Source: Nocardioides albus (lineage in GTDB: Bacteria; Actinomycetota; Actinomycetes; Propionibacteriales; Nocardioidaceae). Taken from it: a DNA stretch of 64,000 bases. A model generated the notes under the pieces. It was not told the DNA's origin. It did no database searches and saw only the letters and a program-made list of their open reading frames with translations. Location of the stretch: contig NZ_BMQT01000004.1 in assembly GCF_014648255.1 (NCBI RefSeq), positions 434,001-498,000 on the forward strand. Reading direction: 5' to 3'. Below, in pieces: positions 50,046 to 58,550 of this stretch. Position numbers and translations under genes: made by a program. Every line of letters starts with the position of its first letter. Position 1 is the first letter of the stretch.

Positions 50046-50376
50046 GCCGCAGCGTTGGCCAAGATGGTGGGCGGGCATCTATGGGCCCACCATCACCCAT
50101 CTCGGTCAGGTGCTGCGGTGTCGACTCCCGCCGGTGCGCTGCTGCGACCTCCTAACCGGGTCTAGCAGAAACTTTACTTTCGGAGATGTTTAGAACTCGA
50201 CGTAGCGGGTAGGACTACCGTGACGACGTCGATTGCCCGGATCTCGGACCACGCTCGAGATGAGGGTGTCGGTTCGTCGGGTTCGCGCTTCACGACCACG
50301 TGACGCGTGAGTGACGGTGATGAACGGCGCCGCATCGGGTGTCGTGTAATGGAAATCGCGGGAAAGGCAATGATCG
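50046..50376 (+). other. 331-bp gap between the two WXG copies, with terminator
   Basis: GATGGTGGGC (50063-50072) and GCCCACCATC (50085-50094) form a 10-bp terminator-like hairpin after copy 1. From ~50160 the DNA is AT-richer (AAACTTTACTTTCGGAGATG), a plausible promoter for copy 2, but I could not assign -35/-10 boxes. No coding sequence seen. The last ~26 bases repeat the region before copy 1. Confidence 0.6.
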
Positions 50377-50664
50377 ATGAGTGACTTCGGGGCAACATAC
50401 GACGAGATGACCGGCACCGCCGACAAGCTCGACCAGGGCAAGGACACCATTGAGTCGGCTCTGGACGAGTGCCAGGGCTATGTCGATGAGCTGGTTCAGG
50501 ACGGGTTCAAGACGGAGAAGGCGTCCGGCAAGTTCCAGGACGGCTACCAGGAGATGACCACGGGTCTGAAGGACGCCATCGCTGGTGTCGAGGACATGGC
50601 TCAGTCGCTGCGCGACATGGCCAGCGCCATCCAGGACCTCGACTCGCAGCTCGCCGGCGGCTGA
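50377..50664 (+). CDS. WXG100-like protein, copy 2
   Basis: 95 residues, identical in sequence to the protein at 49758. The DNA differs only at synonymous sites (for example ATC to ATT, GGT to GGC, TAC to TAT, TCG to TCC, GCT to GCC). The upstream ~26 bases, including the SD GGGAAAGG, are also conserved with a few changes. The duplication is either recent under selection for the protein, or kept uniform by gene conversion. A strong terminator follows. Confidence 0.85.
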   Translation: MSDFGATYDEMTGTADKLDQGKDTIESALDECQGYVDELVQDGFKTEKASGKFQDGYQEMTTGLKDAIAGVEDMAQSLRDMASAIQDLDSQLAGG

Positions 50665-50674
50665 GCATTCTCTA

Positions 50675-50704
50675 GGGCGGGACGGCGCAGCGGCCGTCCC
50701 GCCC
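50675..50704 (+). terminator. Terminator hairpin after WXG copy 2
   Basis: GGGCGGGACGGC (50675-50686), six-base loop, GCCGTCCCGCCC (50693-50704): a perfect 12-bp stem. It separates the WXG pair from the lower-GC cargo genes. Confidence 0.85.
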
Positions 50705-50756
50705 ACATGCCGGTATTTGGACTCGGCCTTGACGGCAGAACGAAGGGAGCCTGGCT

Positions 50757-51113
50757 ATGGCAGACGTCAAGATCAACATCGGAACGCTAGATCGTATCGC
50801 GTCTCAGTTGGACGCGATCGTCACGGAGTTCGAGAACGCGACGAGCAACTCTGAAGAGCTCGAGGCGGCTATCGCCAACCCCTACGATCGTAGCGAACTC
50901 CGTGAGAAGGCGCAGGACTTCGAGGAACGCTGGGACGGCAAGCGGGAGAAGCTCAAGGAGAGTCTCGAAGAGCTGCACAAGCACGTCAAGGGCGTCGTTG
51001 ACGGATTTAAGAACTGGGACAGCGAGACCGCCCTCCAGTTCGAATCAAACACTTCGGTACAGGCGCCCGGTTCGCCAGGAAGCGCGCCCGCGAGTTCACC
51101 GGCCGCGGTTTGA
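50757..51113 (+). CDS. WXG protein of the effector module
   Basis: 118 residues. Two helices around a real W-x-G turn: helix 1 GTLDRIASQLDAIVTEFENA, turn ERWDGKREKLK, helix 2 ESLEELHKHVKGVVDGFKNW, then a Ser/Pro tail. SD GAAGGGAG lies upstream. It precedes the putative effector gene by 51 bases, the position of a WXG chaperone/targeting partner for a large type VII effector. It is not a copy of the 95-residue proteins. Confidence 0.82.
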   Translation: MADVKINIGTLDRIASQLDAIVTEFENATSNSEELEAAIANPYDRSELREKAQDFEERWDGKREKLKESLEELHKHVKGVVDGFKNWDSETALQFESNTSVQAPGSPGSAPASSPAAV

Positions 51114-51164
51114 ACACGCACGAAACTTTGAAACCAAGTTCTCGAACGAAGGAGGGCAACGGCC

Positions 51165-52250
51165 ATGGACTCATCCCCAAAGGGCAGGGAGATCAAAACC
51201 GTTGAGGGGGATCCCTCAGCGATCATCTCACGCGGCAACTGGATCGAGACCCTGGGCGGCATGATGGACGACTGTGCCCAGGAGTTGCAGCTGATCGCCA
51301 TGCATGACCTCGCGAGCGGCGCGATGGATGGCAAAGCGGTCGAGAAACTTCAGGACAAGATCGGTGACTCGTGGGAGACGCTCCGCGAGGCCGCACAGTT
51401 GTATCAACCCGTTGGTCCGGTAATCGCGACCTACGGCGAAGAGCTCCAGCAGTGGCAGCCGCTCATCAGGTCGCAGGTCGACACATGTGAGGACCTATGG
51501 GCAAAGTACGACGGACTGCCTGGTGCGCCGACCCACATCCTCCCAGGTACTGAACCCGAGGCGGGGAGTCCTGAGGCCGAGCAGGAGCAGGAGGCTGCCC
51601 AAGCCAAAGTGCAAGCGCGCGAAGACTGGGAGAACGCGGCGGAGACCTGGGACAGCTACTATGACTCCTGGGAAGATGCGTACGACGTGGCCGTCAACGG
51701 CATCGGCAACGAGATGGCCGGCACGATCGAGGATGGCTTCTGGGAGGTTCTCGACGACATCATCTCGGTCCTTGAGTACATAGCGCTTGGTCTCTTCATA
51801 ATCGCGTTGTTCGTTGCTGGCCCTTTTGCTGCCATCGCCTTTGTGATTTCGGCGGCCATTCTACTCGCGCGGGCAGCGCAGTTCTGCGCAGGAGAGTGCA
51901 CGTGGCAAGAGTTGGCGTTGGCGGCGCTTGACGTGATTCCGTTCGGAAAATTTGGAAAGATGGCCTCAAGCATAGGCGAGCTTGGCACCCAGGCATCAAA
52001 GTGGAACAAGTTCACAAAGGGGCTTTCGGTCGCCGGCGGATTTGATGACATGGCGGTGGCCAGGAAGCCATTTTCCGACATCATGACCGGCCTGCACACA
52101 GGTCTCGATGTCCGGGATATTGAGCGAGTTTCATCGGGCAATATGTGGGCGGCCGCGGGTGAAATGCAAGGGGCTGTGATCAAACAGGTTGGTGCTCTCT
52201 ACGGCCATGTGAACACCGCGGTCGGTGGGGTGCAAGCGGTTACGGCGTGA
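51165..52250 (+). CDS. Putative type VII effector with pre-toxin-like and membrane region
   Basis: 361 residues; ATG 51165 has SD GGAGGG eight bases upstream. The N-terminal ~130 residues are helical (NWIETLGGMMDDCAQELQL, ETLREAAQLYQPV, IATYGEELQQWQPLIRS), like the hairpins of LXG/WXG effectors. An acidic linker follows (PEAEQEQEAAQAKVQAR). Residues ~206-243 are strongly hydrophobic (LEYIALGLFIIALFVAG onward), then the pre-toxin-like ALDVIPFGKFGKMASS. No known nuclease, ADP-ribosyl or NADase domain follows: the protein ends ~95 residues later. It may be pore-forming or a truncated polymorphic toxin. GC is visibly lower from here on. Confidence 0.65.
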   Translation: MDSSPKGREIKTVEGDPSAIISRGNWIETLGGMMDDCAQELQLIAMHDLASGAMDGKAVEKLQDKIGDSWETLREAAQLYQPVGPVIATYGEELQQWQPLIRSQVDTCEDLWAKYDGLPGAPTHILPGTEPEAGSPEAEQEQEAAQAKVQAREDWENAAETWDSYYDSWEDAYDVAVNGIGNEMAGTIEDGFWEVLDDIISVLEYIALGLFIIALFVAGPFAAIAFVISAAILLARAAQFCAGECTWQELALAALDVIPFGKFGKMASSIGELGTQASKWNKFTKGLSVAGGFDDMAVARKPFSDIMTGLHTGLDVRDIERVSSGNMWAAAGEMQGAVIKQVGALYGHVNTAVGGVQAVTA

Positions 52251-52279
52251 TGACGTGATAATCCAGACGTGCCGGGATC

Positions 52280-52942
52280 ATGCCGGACAATTTCAATTGG
52301 AGATCGAATATGGAACGCGCTTGGCGCGCCGATGGTGTTTATCCAGCCGATAACTGGTCAGAGGTTCCTGCAATCTCGGGTCAGATGGGCGACGAGTGGA
52401 TTGCCACCGAATGCAGGCGGATCAGTGCCGAGTTGGGCGATGGCTGGACCGTGGATGTACAGAGCGAGTTCCGTCGCCTGTTGGCGAACGCCGTGGAGTC
52501 AGCGAACGAGGCTGGAACGTTGCTGACGATTCTGCATTGGCCCGTGGCGCTCCCGCTCATCAGCCGAGTTCGTGTTCTTCTTGCTGACGGCTCACCGTTC
52601 GACCCAAAGGCGTGGGAAGGTGCGGGATTCGACGTTAGTGAGTTCCCGGGTGCCGAGTTGGGGCCCGGCGCCGTTTGTCTTGCCTCTCGCGAGGTTGGTG
52701 CAGGTGACGACAGATCGCAATTTCATACAGCGGCGTATGCATTCTCGTCTGGTTCCGACGGCATCGCGGTCATCGTGGAGTCAGGATCCAGGGAAGTGTT
52801 CGAGTTGACCGTCGCTTTCATGCCTGCAATCCTCGGAAACATGCGTATCACCCAGCCGAACGGCGTCGTCTTCGAGGCGAAGCCTATTCCTGGCATTACG
52901 CGCGATATTGTCGACGAGTGGAAAGTTGCGAACCATGCCTAA
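52280..52942 (+). CDS. Orphan protein of the effector module, candidate immunity
   Basis: 220 residues from ATG 52280; ATG 52310 (after GGAG at seven bases) may be the true start. Mixed alpha/beta, no signal peptide or membrane segment. Motif-like parts: LHWPVALPLISRVRVLLADG, FHTAAYAFSSGSDGIAVIVES and VFELTVAFMPAILGNMRI. The layout resembles Mog1/PsbP-like or EspG-like cytosolic proteins often encoded beside type VII effectors, but I cannot assign a family. Its stop is overlapped by the next gene (8 bases). Low GC. Confidence 0.6.
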   Translation: MPDNFNWRSNMERAWRADGVYPADNWSEVPAISGQMGDEWIATECRRISAELGDGWTVDVQSEFRRLLANAVESANEAGTLLTILHWPVALPLISRVRVLLADGSPFDPKAWEGAGFDVSEFPGAELGPGAVCLASREVGAGDDRSQFHTAAYAFSSGSDGIAVIVESGSREVFELTVAFMPAILGNMRITQPNGVVFEAKPIPGITRDIVDEWKVANHA

Positions 52943-53633
52943 ACCAGTGGCGCCGACGCCGGTCAACTGGGCATCCATGATTCCAGCGATGCAGACTTTC
53001 AAGATTGACCAGTTGAATCGTGTCGTGCTCGACTATGGTTACATCGAGTTAGAAGCACTCGCGCGACGCAATCGACGTCCTCCGATACTACGGATGTTGT
53101 CGCCGGTCATGTATTGGATTGCGATCGCTGGAGTCTTGGCGCCATTTCTGTCTGTCGCTGCGATCCTCGGGTCGGAAGATCCGATGATCGAGATCGTCGG
53201 GGCTTTCGCAGGGGGCGCGTTGGGTTGTGCTTCGATCCTGTATTTCTATTTACCTTGGTCGCAGTCCGATTATCGCCAGTGGGATCCGACGGCTTCCACA
53301 TTGTCGGTGCTGATCGGCGTCTTTAGTGCGGTTGCGCTAGCGTTGATATTTGCTGGCGTTCCCGACACTGATCAGCCAGCCATTCTGGCGGCTCCGATTG
53401 GTGTTCTCTTCGTTGTCGTGATCGGCACACTTGTGGCTCGTTATCGACGATACTCAGTTGAGGCGCCGCCGCGCATAAATGTGCGAGAACTGTCGTCAGA
53501 TGAGATGGCTGTTCTTCTGAAGAGTCGGCGGCAGGGTTTGGTCCGGCTTCGGGGTCGCGGAATTATTACGCATGCTGAGTTCGAGACTTTTGATAAGAGT
53601 CCTCTCAGTTCGCAAACGGGCAGCGAGGTTTGA
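52935..53633 (+). CDS. Four-helix membrane protein of the effector module
   Basis: 232 residues from ATG 52935, overlapping the previous stop. Four membrane helices between ~55 and ~175: SPVMYWIAIAGVLAPFLSVAA, IEIVGAFAGGALGCASILYFY, STLSVLIGVFSAVALALIF, AAPIGVLFVVVIGTLVARY. The cytoplasmic ends contain FKIDQLNRVVLDYGYIELEALAR and FETFDK. Bases 53221-53280 within it are only 28/60 G+C, far below the surrounding genes, so recent acquisition is likely. Possible immunity to a membrane-active effector, by context only. Confidence 0.6.
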   Translation: MPKPVAPTPVNWASMIPAMQTFKIDQLNRVVLDYGYIELEALARRNRRPPILRMLSPVMYWIAIAGVLAPFLSVAAILGSEDPMIEIVGAFAGGALGCASILYFYLPWSQSDYRQWDPTASTLSVLIGVFSAVALALIFAGVPDTDQPAILAAPIGVLFVVVIGTLVARYRRYSVEAPPRINVRELSSDEMAVLLKSRRQGLVRLRGRGIITHAEFETFDKSPLSSQTGSEV

Positions 53634-53634
53634 G

Positions 53635-54270
53635 ATGTCTAGTGAGTCAGGAAGTTCGTTGCGCGAGATGCTTGGAGCGGCTAAAGACCCGGACTTCAAC
53701 CTCAAACTCCTGCCTGGTTGGGAGCGGCATACGCCTAATTCTGCAGACCGGACTGCCATCGATGAGGCGCTAAAGCGTCGGATGATGGCCGCCAACCGTC
53801 CCGATCTGCATGCCGCACTTAAAGTGCACCTGGACCAGACGTTTCGGTCTATGCAGGAACAAGGAGTGATTGCATATTTCGCCGCTACCTCAGAGACCGA
53901 GGGCAGAGCCTATGTTCCTGGCTCGATCGTGGCGACGATCAGACGTTCGCCTGCCGGGCAGAGTCTGGACGCATACGTCGCCGACGCGATTCGCAACCTC
54001 GGGGCGACCCCGTTGTTCGAGGATAAGCGGTTTATTCGCTTCGAACGTGAGTCCTCTAAGACCGTGGAGGGCGAACTGGTTGATGTCTCGACGATTTGTT
54101 ACATTACGCCGATTCCAGGTTCGAATAGGCGTCGTGGTCTCCAGTTGACGGCGTCCTTGGCGCGTCCGCCGGAGATGAAGGCAACGGATGAGATGTTCGT
54201 TGCATGGAAGACGGCCTTGGATGTCTGTGTCTCTACTCTACGGTGGGAGCGGCCAGCGGGGCACTCCTGA
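53635..54270 (+). CDS. Orphan protein of the effector module, Mog1/PsbP-like
   Basis: 211 residues. Elements seen: LKLLPGWERHTPNSADRTAIDEALKRR, VIAYFAATSETEGRAYVPGSIVATIRRSP, SLDAYVADAIRNLGATPLFEDKRFIRFE and LQLTASLARPPEMKATDEMF. The LPxGW opening, central sheet and final helix suit a Mog1/PsbP-like fold, common in proteins encoded with type VII effectors and in mycobacterial LpqN-type proteins, but here without a signal peptide. Starts one base after the previous stop. Lower GC than the window average. Confidence 0.55.
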   Translation: MSSESGSSLREMLGAAKDPDFNLKLLPGWERHTPNSADRTAIDEALKRRMMAANRPDLHAALKVHLDQTFRSMQEQGVIAYFAATSETEGRAYVPGSIVATIRRSPAGQSLDAYVADAIRNLGATPLFEDKRFIRFERESSKTVEGELVDVSTICYITPIPGSNRRRGLQLTASLARPPEMKATDEMFVAWKTALDVCVSTLRWERPAGHS

Positions 54271-54726
54271 GGTTGAGGGGCTCGTCGGGCGCCGGGCGCT
54301 ATTGGCCCAACTACCTTGGCGGCGGAGCTGGTTCGACGGCGCCGGAGGAGAACGGCCGGTCCTTTGGTCTCGTGGGTGTGACGCGGGTAGTCCTGAGGCC
54401 CAGAAGGACGGCGAGAGCAACCAAAATAGAAGCAGATGACACCGATGAGGGCTGGGGCGCGTGTTTGGGGTCGCCCTTGCTCGGCGGCCCCAATATTCCA
54501 GGGCGGGTCAGGTTGCGCAGCCAGGGGGCGCGGTCGCCCGACGCCGGGAGGCTTGTCGCGACATTCTGCTTCCGAGTTGGGTACTGCGAACCGGTTTTGG
54601 TCTGGCTGGCTCTGGCGTTAGCGCGTCCGCTGATGAGTGCCTCGGGTATGTGGCGCTCGTGTCGTTGACGGGGGCCTACCTTTTGCAGCATATATGCGGA
54701 CAGCGGATCTCGGAAGGAATGGAACT
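54271..54726. other. 456-bp scrambled region, possibly gene remains
   Basis: Open frames exist on both strands, but none has an SD, coherent codon bias or family motif. Short protein-like stretches sit in different frames (for example LVGVTRVVLRPRRTARATKI in one and ILLPSWVLRTGFGLAGSG in another), as expected of a decayed, frameshifted gene. It marks the right edge of the low-GC module. No confident gene here. Confidence 0.45.
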
Positions 54727-56124
54727 GTGAACAATCCCGGGGAGTCAGCTCGGGACGAGGCACACTGGTACGAGTACGCGGTTGGGATGTGGGCCGAGTG
54801 GGCGTACGCGGTGCGCTTCGTCATGGTGCCGTTCTTGGGCGCGTTGGTCGTCTCGTTCGTGAGCATGATCGTGATCGGGGTGGTGGGTGAGGAAGGCGTC
54901 ATCACGGATGTGCTGGCGCGCTGGATCCCGCTCTATCGCGCTCAGGAGGTCAGCGACAACCTGGATCTGTTGCTGAGGATCTCGTTCCTGCCCGTCGTTG
55001 CGTTCGCCTACCTGGGGTTCTTGGCGATCGCGCTCGCGGAAACCGTCATAGAGGCGCGGGTGTCGAAGGCTCTGTTTGCCGCCGCAGACGATGGTGACCC
55101 GCATTTGGTGCCGCCTCCGTCGCAGATGTGGCCGGTCGAGGGCGAGCCGTTGGAGGCAATGCGGATCTTCGCCAAGGCGAATCTCTGGGTAGGCGGGGTT
55201 GCTTTCGCAATGCTTGTGCTGTTTGCCGTCGTCGAGGAGTCGGCGATGGGATGGCTCGCCGCGTTCGTTGTCGCGGCGTACACCCTCGGCCTCTGGGTCG
55301 GGGTCAACAAGCTCCGTTCCAGGTTGGCTGTGCGGCAGCAGCGATGGCAGGAACAGGTTGCCGCTCGCTGGCCGGAAGACGCTGAGAACGTAGTGCGGGC
55401 ACGAGCGGCGAAGAAGCCGACATCAGTGAGGGACGGCGACATCGAGGAAGCCCCCGGCGGGCGACTTCGGGCACATGCCCGGACCCTCGTGTTGTTGCCA
55501 GGCGCGCTGGCGCTCATTGCGGTGTTCTTGATGCAGATCGGGCTCGCAGTCCGCCACCCAGGTTCATCCAAGTATGAACTCGCTGACGCGGCGGAGTACG
55601 ACGCAGTTGGGGAGACCCTCCTCGGCGGAATCTGGTGGATCATGCTCGCGGTCGTGGTTGTCTGCGTGCTGATGATCGTCGCCTCTGCTGTGCTGGCGCA
55701 GGCGGGGACGAGTGCGATGGAGCGTTGGTTGCGCGAGCGGGCGGCTGATCCGATGGCTAGCCGCCCGCCGTACAAAGTGCTTCTGGGGTTCTCGGAGCGC
55801 CAAGGGCTGCCGGCACTGAAGGGGATGGGGTTCGTCGCGGGGCTGGTGTCCGTGTTCGGGACCGGGCTCGTGCTTCTCGGTTCCCTCGACATGGGCGGCT
55901 TTGCTGACATCTACAGCGGCAGCGACCAGATCTTCGGTGCGTACGTAGCGCCTGCGCTTGGGCTGATCGGCGCGGCTCTACTCCTCGTCCTCATCTGCAT
56001 GGGACTGCAGGTCTGGCAGACGGTGAGCGAGCGAGAGTTCCGCAACCTCCTTCGGGAGCGGTGGCCCATCCGGCCTCCTGGGGTCGGGCAGCGGAAGTCC
56101 GATGAGGCGGGGAACGCGAAGTAG
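54727..56124 (+). CDS. Polytopic membrane protein, unknown
   Basis: 465 residues from GTG 54727; the frame continues upstream into the scrambled region. About eight membrane helices: FVMVPFLGALVVSFVSMIVIG, LLRISFLPVVAFAYLGFLAIAL, VGGVAFAMLVLFAVVEESA, then AFVVAAYTLGLWVGV, LVLLPGALALIAVFLMQIG, WWIMLAVVVVCVLMIVASAVL, GFVAGLVSVFGTGLVLLG and YVAPALGLIGAALLLVLICMG. Hydrophilic loop 195-260. No transporter signature is seen. GC returns to the window norm. It lies between the effector module and a lipoprotein in the same direction. Confidence 0.7.
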   Translation: MNNPGESARDEAHWYEYAVGMWAEWAYAVRFVMVPFLGALVVSFVSMIVIGVVGEEGVITDVLARWIPLYRAQEVSDNLDLLLRISFLPVVAFAYLGFLAIALAETVIEARVSKALFAAADDGDPHLVPPPSQMWPVEGEPLEAMRIFAKANLWVGGVAFAMLVLFAVVEESAMGWLAAFVVAAYTLGLWVGVNKLRSRLAVRQQRWQEQVAARWPEDAENVVRARAAKKPTSVRDGDIEEAPGGRLRAHARTLVLLPGALALIAVFLMQIGLAVRHPGSSKYELADAAEYDAVGETLLGGIWWIMLAVVVVCVLMIVASAVLAQAGTSAMERWLRERAADPMASRPPYKVLLGFSERQGLPALKGMGFVAGLVSVFGTGLVLLGSLDMGGFADIYSGSDQIFGAYVAPALGLIGAALLLVLICMGLQVWQTVSEREFRNLLRERWPIRPPGVGQRKSDEAGNAK

Positions 56125-56183
56125 GACGGGCATCGCTAGCCTTATCGCGACTTGGCGCACCTACTGATGACGGGACGTGAGCG

Positions 56184-57413
56184 GTGACTCGGGGAATGGC
56201 AGCGACGGCAGTGGCTACGGCGGTGGTGGTGTCGGGGTGCAGCGTTGGCCCGCCGCCCGAGGACTTCGCGACCGGGGATGCCGTTCTGGCGATGCGGGTG
56301 GAGGAGGGCGGGGAGGACTCCAGCTACCTCGTACTGGTCTCCCCGAACGGGAAAACGCGTGCGATCGAGCTCGATAGGGTCGACGGCGCTGGGATCTCAT
56401 GGACTGAAGATGGCGTCACCACGTCCGACCGCAGCCACGACTACGCAATCGATGAGAGCGGACTGACCGCGAACGAGCGTACGAGCGGCGGGAACGAGCT
56501 CGAGACGCAACACGAGTGGTACCGGGTTCCGGTAGGAGCGGGGACGTTGGTCGGGTTCAGCCCCGAGGACGCGTCCAAGGATCCGTTCGTGACCTACATC
56601 GACGGCGACAGTGGCAAGGCGACGTCGCGGGTGTCGCTGTACGGGGAGACATCGACCGCCGCTGTGTGTGGGGAGCGTGTGTTCTCGTCTGGAAGGGGCA
56701 CCAGCACGAAGGCCTACGAGGACGACAGCGATTCGATCCCGGAGAGCCAGTGGGACCTCGCCGCATTGACGTCGGTCTATCCGCATGACGGCATGGACGT
56801 TCTGAGCACCTTGCAGCCTTCGTCCTTCCCAGGCACGACGTCGCCCTGCGTCGGCGGCATGGTCTACGAGGGGTGGGAGAACGACGACGACCAGCACTTC
56901 GTACGCGTCTGGAACACCGCGAAGGGAACGCCCACCGCGAAGACTGCTGTTGACCACGAGATCGTCTATCCGGAGGACGACTCGTCGCGCATCGGGGGAC
57001 CGATGCGGGTGACGGTCTCGGATGGTCGGCTCTTTTGGGTCGTCGACAACACGATGTGGAGCGCGCCGTTGCCGACCACTGAGGCGGGACCGATTCGTGC
57101 TCGCGAGGCCGGCTACTTGGAGGGCTACGTCGGGCTGGACGCCGAGGCGCTGACGTACGCGTCGACTGCGGTCTTCACGGTCGCCGAAGACAGCGAGCTC
57201 CATGAGCGCAAGTGGTCCAGGTCCAGGTCAAGGCATGACGATCGTGTGTGGACCGAACTGACGGAACTGAGCCTGGTGCGTACGGAGCTGGCCTCCTGGA
57301 AATCGTCGGTGGCGCTCGAGGTGGCCCTGAAGGACGTCGACTTCCCGACCAAGGATGTCCAGATCACCGCACTGGCGATCAACCCGGAGTGGATGGCCGA
57401 GAACGGCGAGTGA
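56184..57413 (+). CDS. Secreted lipoprotein, unknown, beta-propeller-like
   Basis: 409 residues from GTG 56184. Short signal peptide with lipobox VVVSGCS (Cys at ~19). The mature part seems to be a repeated beta structure: VLAMRVEEGGEDSSYLVLVS, WYRVPVGAGTLVGFSPED, GMVYEGWENDDDQHFVRVWN and GGPMRVTVSDGRLFWVVDNTMW, spaced like blades of a propeller. No catalytic motif. It follows the polytopic membrane protein by 59 bases in the same direction and is probably co-expressed with it. Confidence 0.7.
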   Translation: MTRGMAATAVATAVVVSGCSVGPPPEDFATGDAVLAMRVEEGGEDSSYLVLVSPNGKTRAIELDRVDGAGISWTEDGVTTSDRSHDYAIDESGLTANERTSGGNELETQHEWYRVPVGAGTLVGFSPEDASKDPFVTYIDGDSGKATSRVSLYGETSTAAVCGERVFSSGRGTSTKAYEDDSDSIPESQWDLAALTSVYPHDGMDVLSTLQPSSFPGTTSPCVGGMVYEGWENDDDQHFVRVWNTAKGTPTAKTAVDHEIVYPEDDSSRIGGPMRVTVSDGRLFWVVDNTMWSAPLPTTEAGPIRAREAGYLEGYVGLDAEALTYASTAVFTVAEDSELHERKWSRSRSRHDDRVWTELTELSLVRTELASWKSSVALEVALKDVDFPTKDVQITALAINPEWMAENGE

Positions 57414-57424
57414 CCGCGGGTGGG

Positions 57425-57874
57425 CTAACTGGTCAGGTCGACGATGATCACCACCGCCGCGGCCAGACTTCCGAGGGCCAGGATCGCACCGAAGATGGTG
57501 AGGCCGCCGAAGGCGATCGGGAGGAAGGACAGGGCGACGCGGGCCATGGGGAGCTCGTTGTTGTAGGGAGCCTTGGGGTCGTACATCACTTCGATGTCGT
57601 CACCGGTCTCCACGCCCTGGGGTCCGTGCTCGCTGTGGCCGTAGTAGCTGCCGCCGGTCTCAGGGGCGGTGAAGGTGTAGTTGACGTGGTACGTCATGTC
57701 GCCGGCTGCGCCGCTGGTGTCCTGACTCCACGCCTTGGTGACGTCGGCGTTGGCCCGAGCCCAGCGGCGACTGCCTCTCGCTCGTCTCTTGGCGCTTCGG
57801 TAGTTCAGATAGCCCGAGGCGCAGATCAGGGCGCCCAGCAGCGTGACGGCGAGCGCCCCGAGGAGATCTTGCAT
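57425..57874 (-). CDS. DUF3592 membrane protein
   Basis: 149 residues. N-terminal membrane helix (LLGALAVTLLGALICASGYLNY), a domain with VTKAWSQDTSGAAGDMTYHVNYTFTAP and DDIEVMYDPKAPYNNEL, then a C-terminal pair of helices (IAFGGLTIFGAILALGSLAAAVVIIV). The D-x-I-x-V-x-YDP loop is the DUF3592 signature. Function unknown. Tandem paralogue at 57899-58342. Confidence 0.85.
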   Translation of the reverse strand: MQDLLGALAVTLLGALICASGYLNYRSAKRRARGSRRWARANADVTKAWSQDTSGAAGDMTYHVNYTFTAPETGGSYYGHSEHGPQGVETGDDIEVMYDPKAPYNNELPMARVALSFLPIAFGGLTIFGAILALGSLAAAVVIIVDLTS

Positions 57875-57898
57875 CTATGATCCGTCCGTTTCTGGTGG

Positions 57899-58342
57899 TT
57901 AGAGCGAGATCAGGCCGAGCGAGGCGAGGATCAGGAAGGTCCCGATGCCACCGAAGAGGATGAAGACGGCGCTGTAGTTGACGATGCGGCCGACGACGGA
58001 GCCGCCGGAGACGGTCTCGCTCGAGCTCGGGTCGTCGGGGTCGTAGATGATCTCGACGACGTCGCCGACCTTTGGGTCGTGGAGGTGCTCGACATCGCCG
58101 ACGCGCGGGACGCCGGCAGCGTCGCGGTACTCGTAGCGCGCCCGGATGGCGGTCTCCGACGCGCCCGAGGCCGTCGAGGCCGAGGAGTCGTACTTCGTCT
58201 TCCGCGTGTGGCGGATGGTCGCCTGCGTCCGGGTCCAGGTGGCCAGGCGTCGGCGGCGGCGCACCAGGTGGATCGTCAGCCATGCTGGGAGGATCAGCAT
58301 CGCGAGGCCGATCACCAGCGCAGCGACAGCACCGAGTTCCAT
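57899..58342 (-). CDS. DUF3592 membrane protein, tandem paralogue
   Basis: 147 residues. N-terminal helix AVAALVIGLAMLILPAWLTIHLV, Arg-rich turn, IRARYEYRDAAGVPRVG, the DUF3592 loop GDVVEIIYDPDDPSSSE, then VVGRIVNYSAVFILFGGIGTFLILASLGL. Twenty-four bases upstream of the other DUF3592 gene on the same strand, so a two-gene operon running against the surrounding plus-strand locus. Confidence 0.85.
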   Translation of the reverse strand: MELGAVAALVIGLAMLILPAWLTIHLVRRRRRLATWTRTQATIRHTRKTKYDSSASTASGASETAIRARYEYRDAAGVPRVGDVEHLHDPKVGDVVEIIYDPDDPSSSETVSGGSVVGRIVNYSAVFILFGGIGTFLILASLGLISL

Positions 58343-58550
58343 TGTTGCTCCACTAGCCCGAGGACGAAGGCCTACACCTTAATGAGTGACCCGGGTATGA
58401 CGGGCGGTGACCCTAGGAGCGACAGGGCCGGCGATGTCGCGAAGATCACCGCGACACGCCGGAGTAAAGATCGACCGGCGTGGGACGGTCTTGCCAAGGT
58501 GACGCATACCTCTCGATCTCGGGAACATCCACTTGTTGAAGGGATTCTTC

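Noticed and set aside
54311..54763. 150-codon minus-strand frame in the scrambled region
   Set aside because: No SD, no motif, and it overlaps the start of the polytopic membrane protein; composition fits chance.
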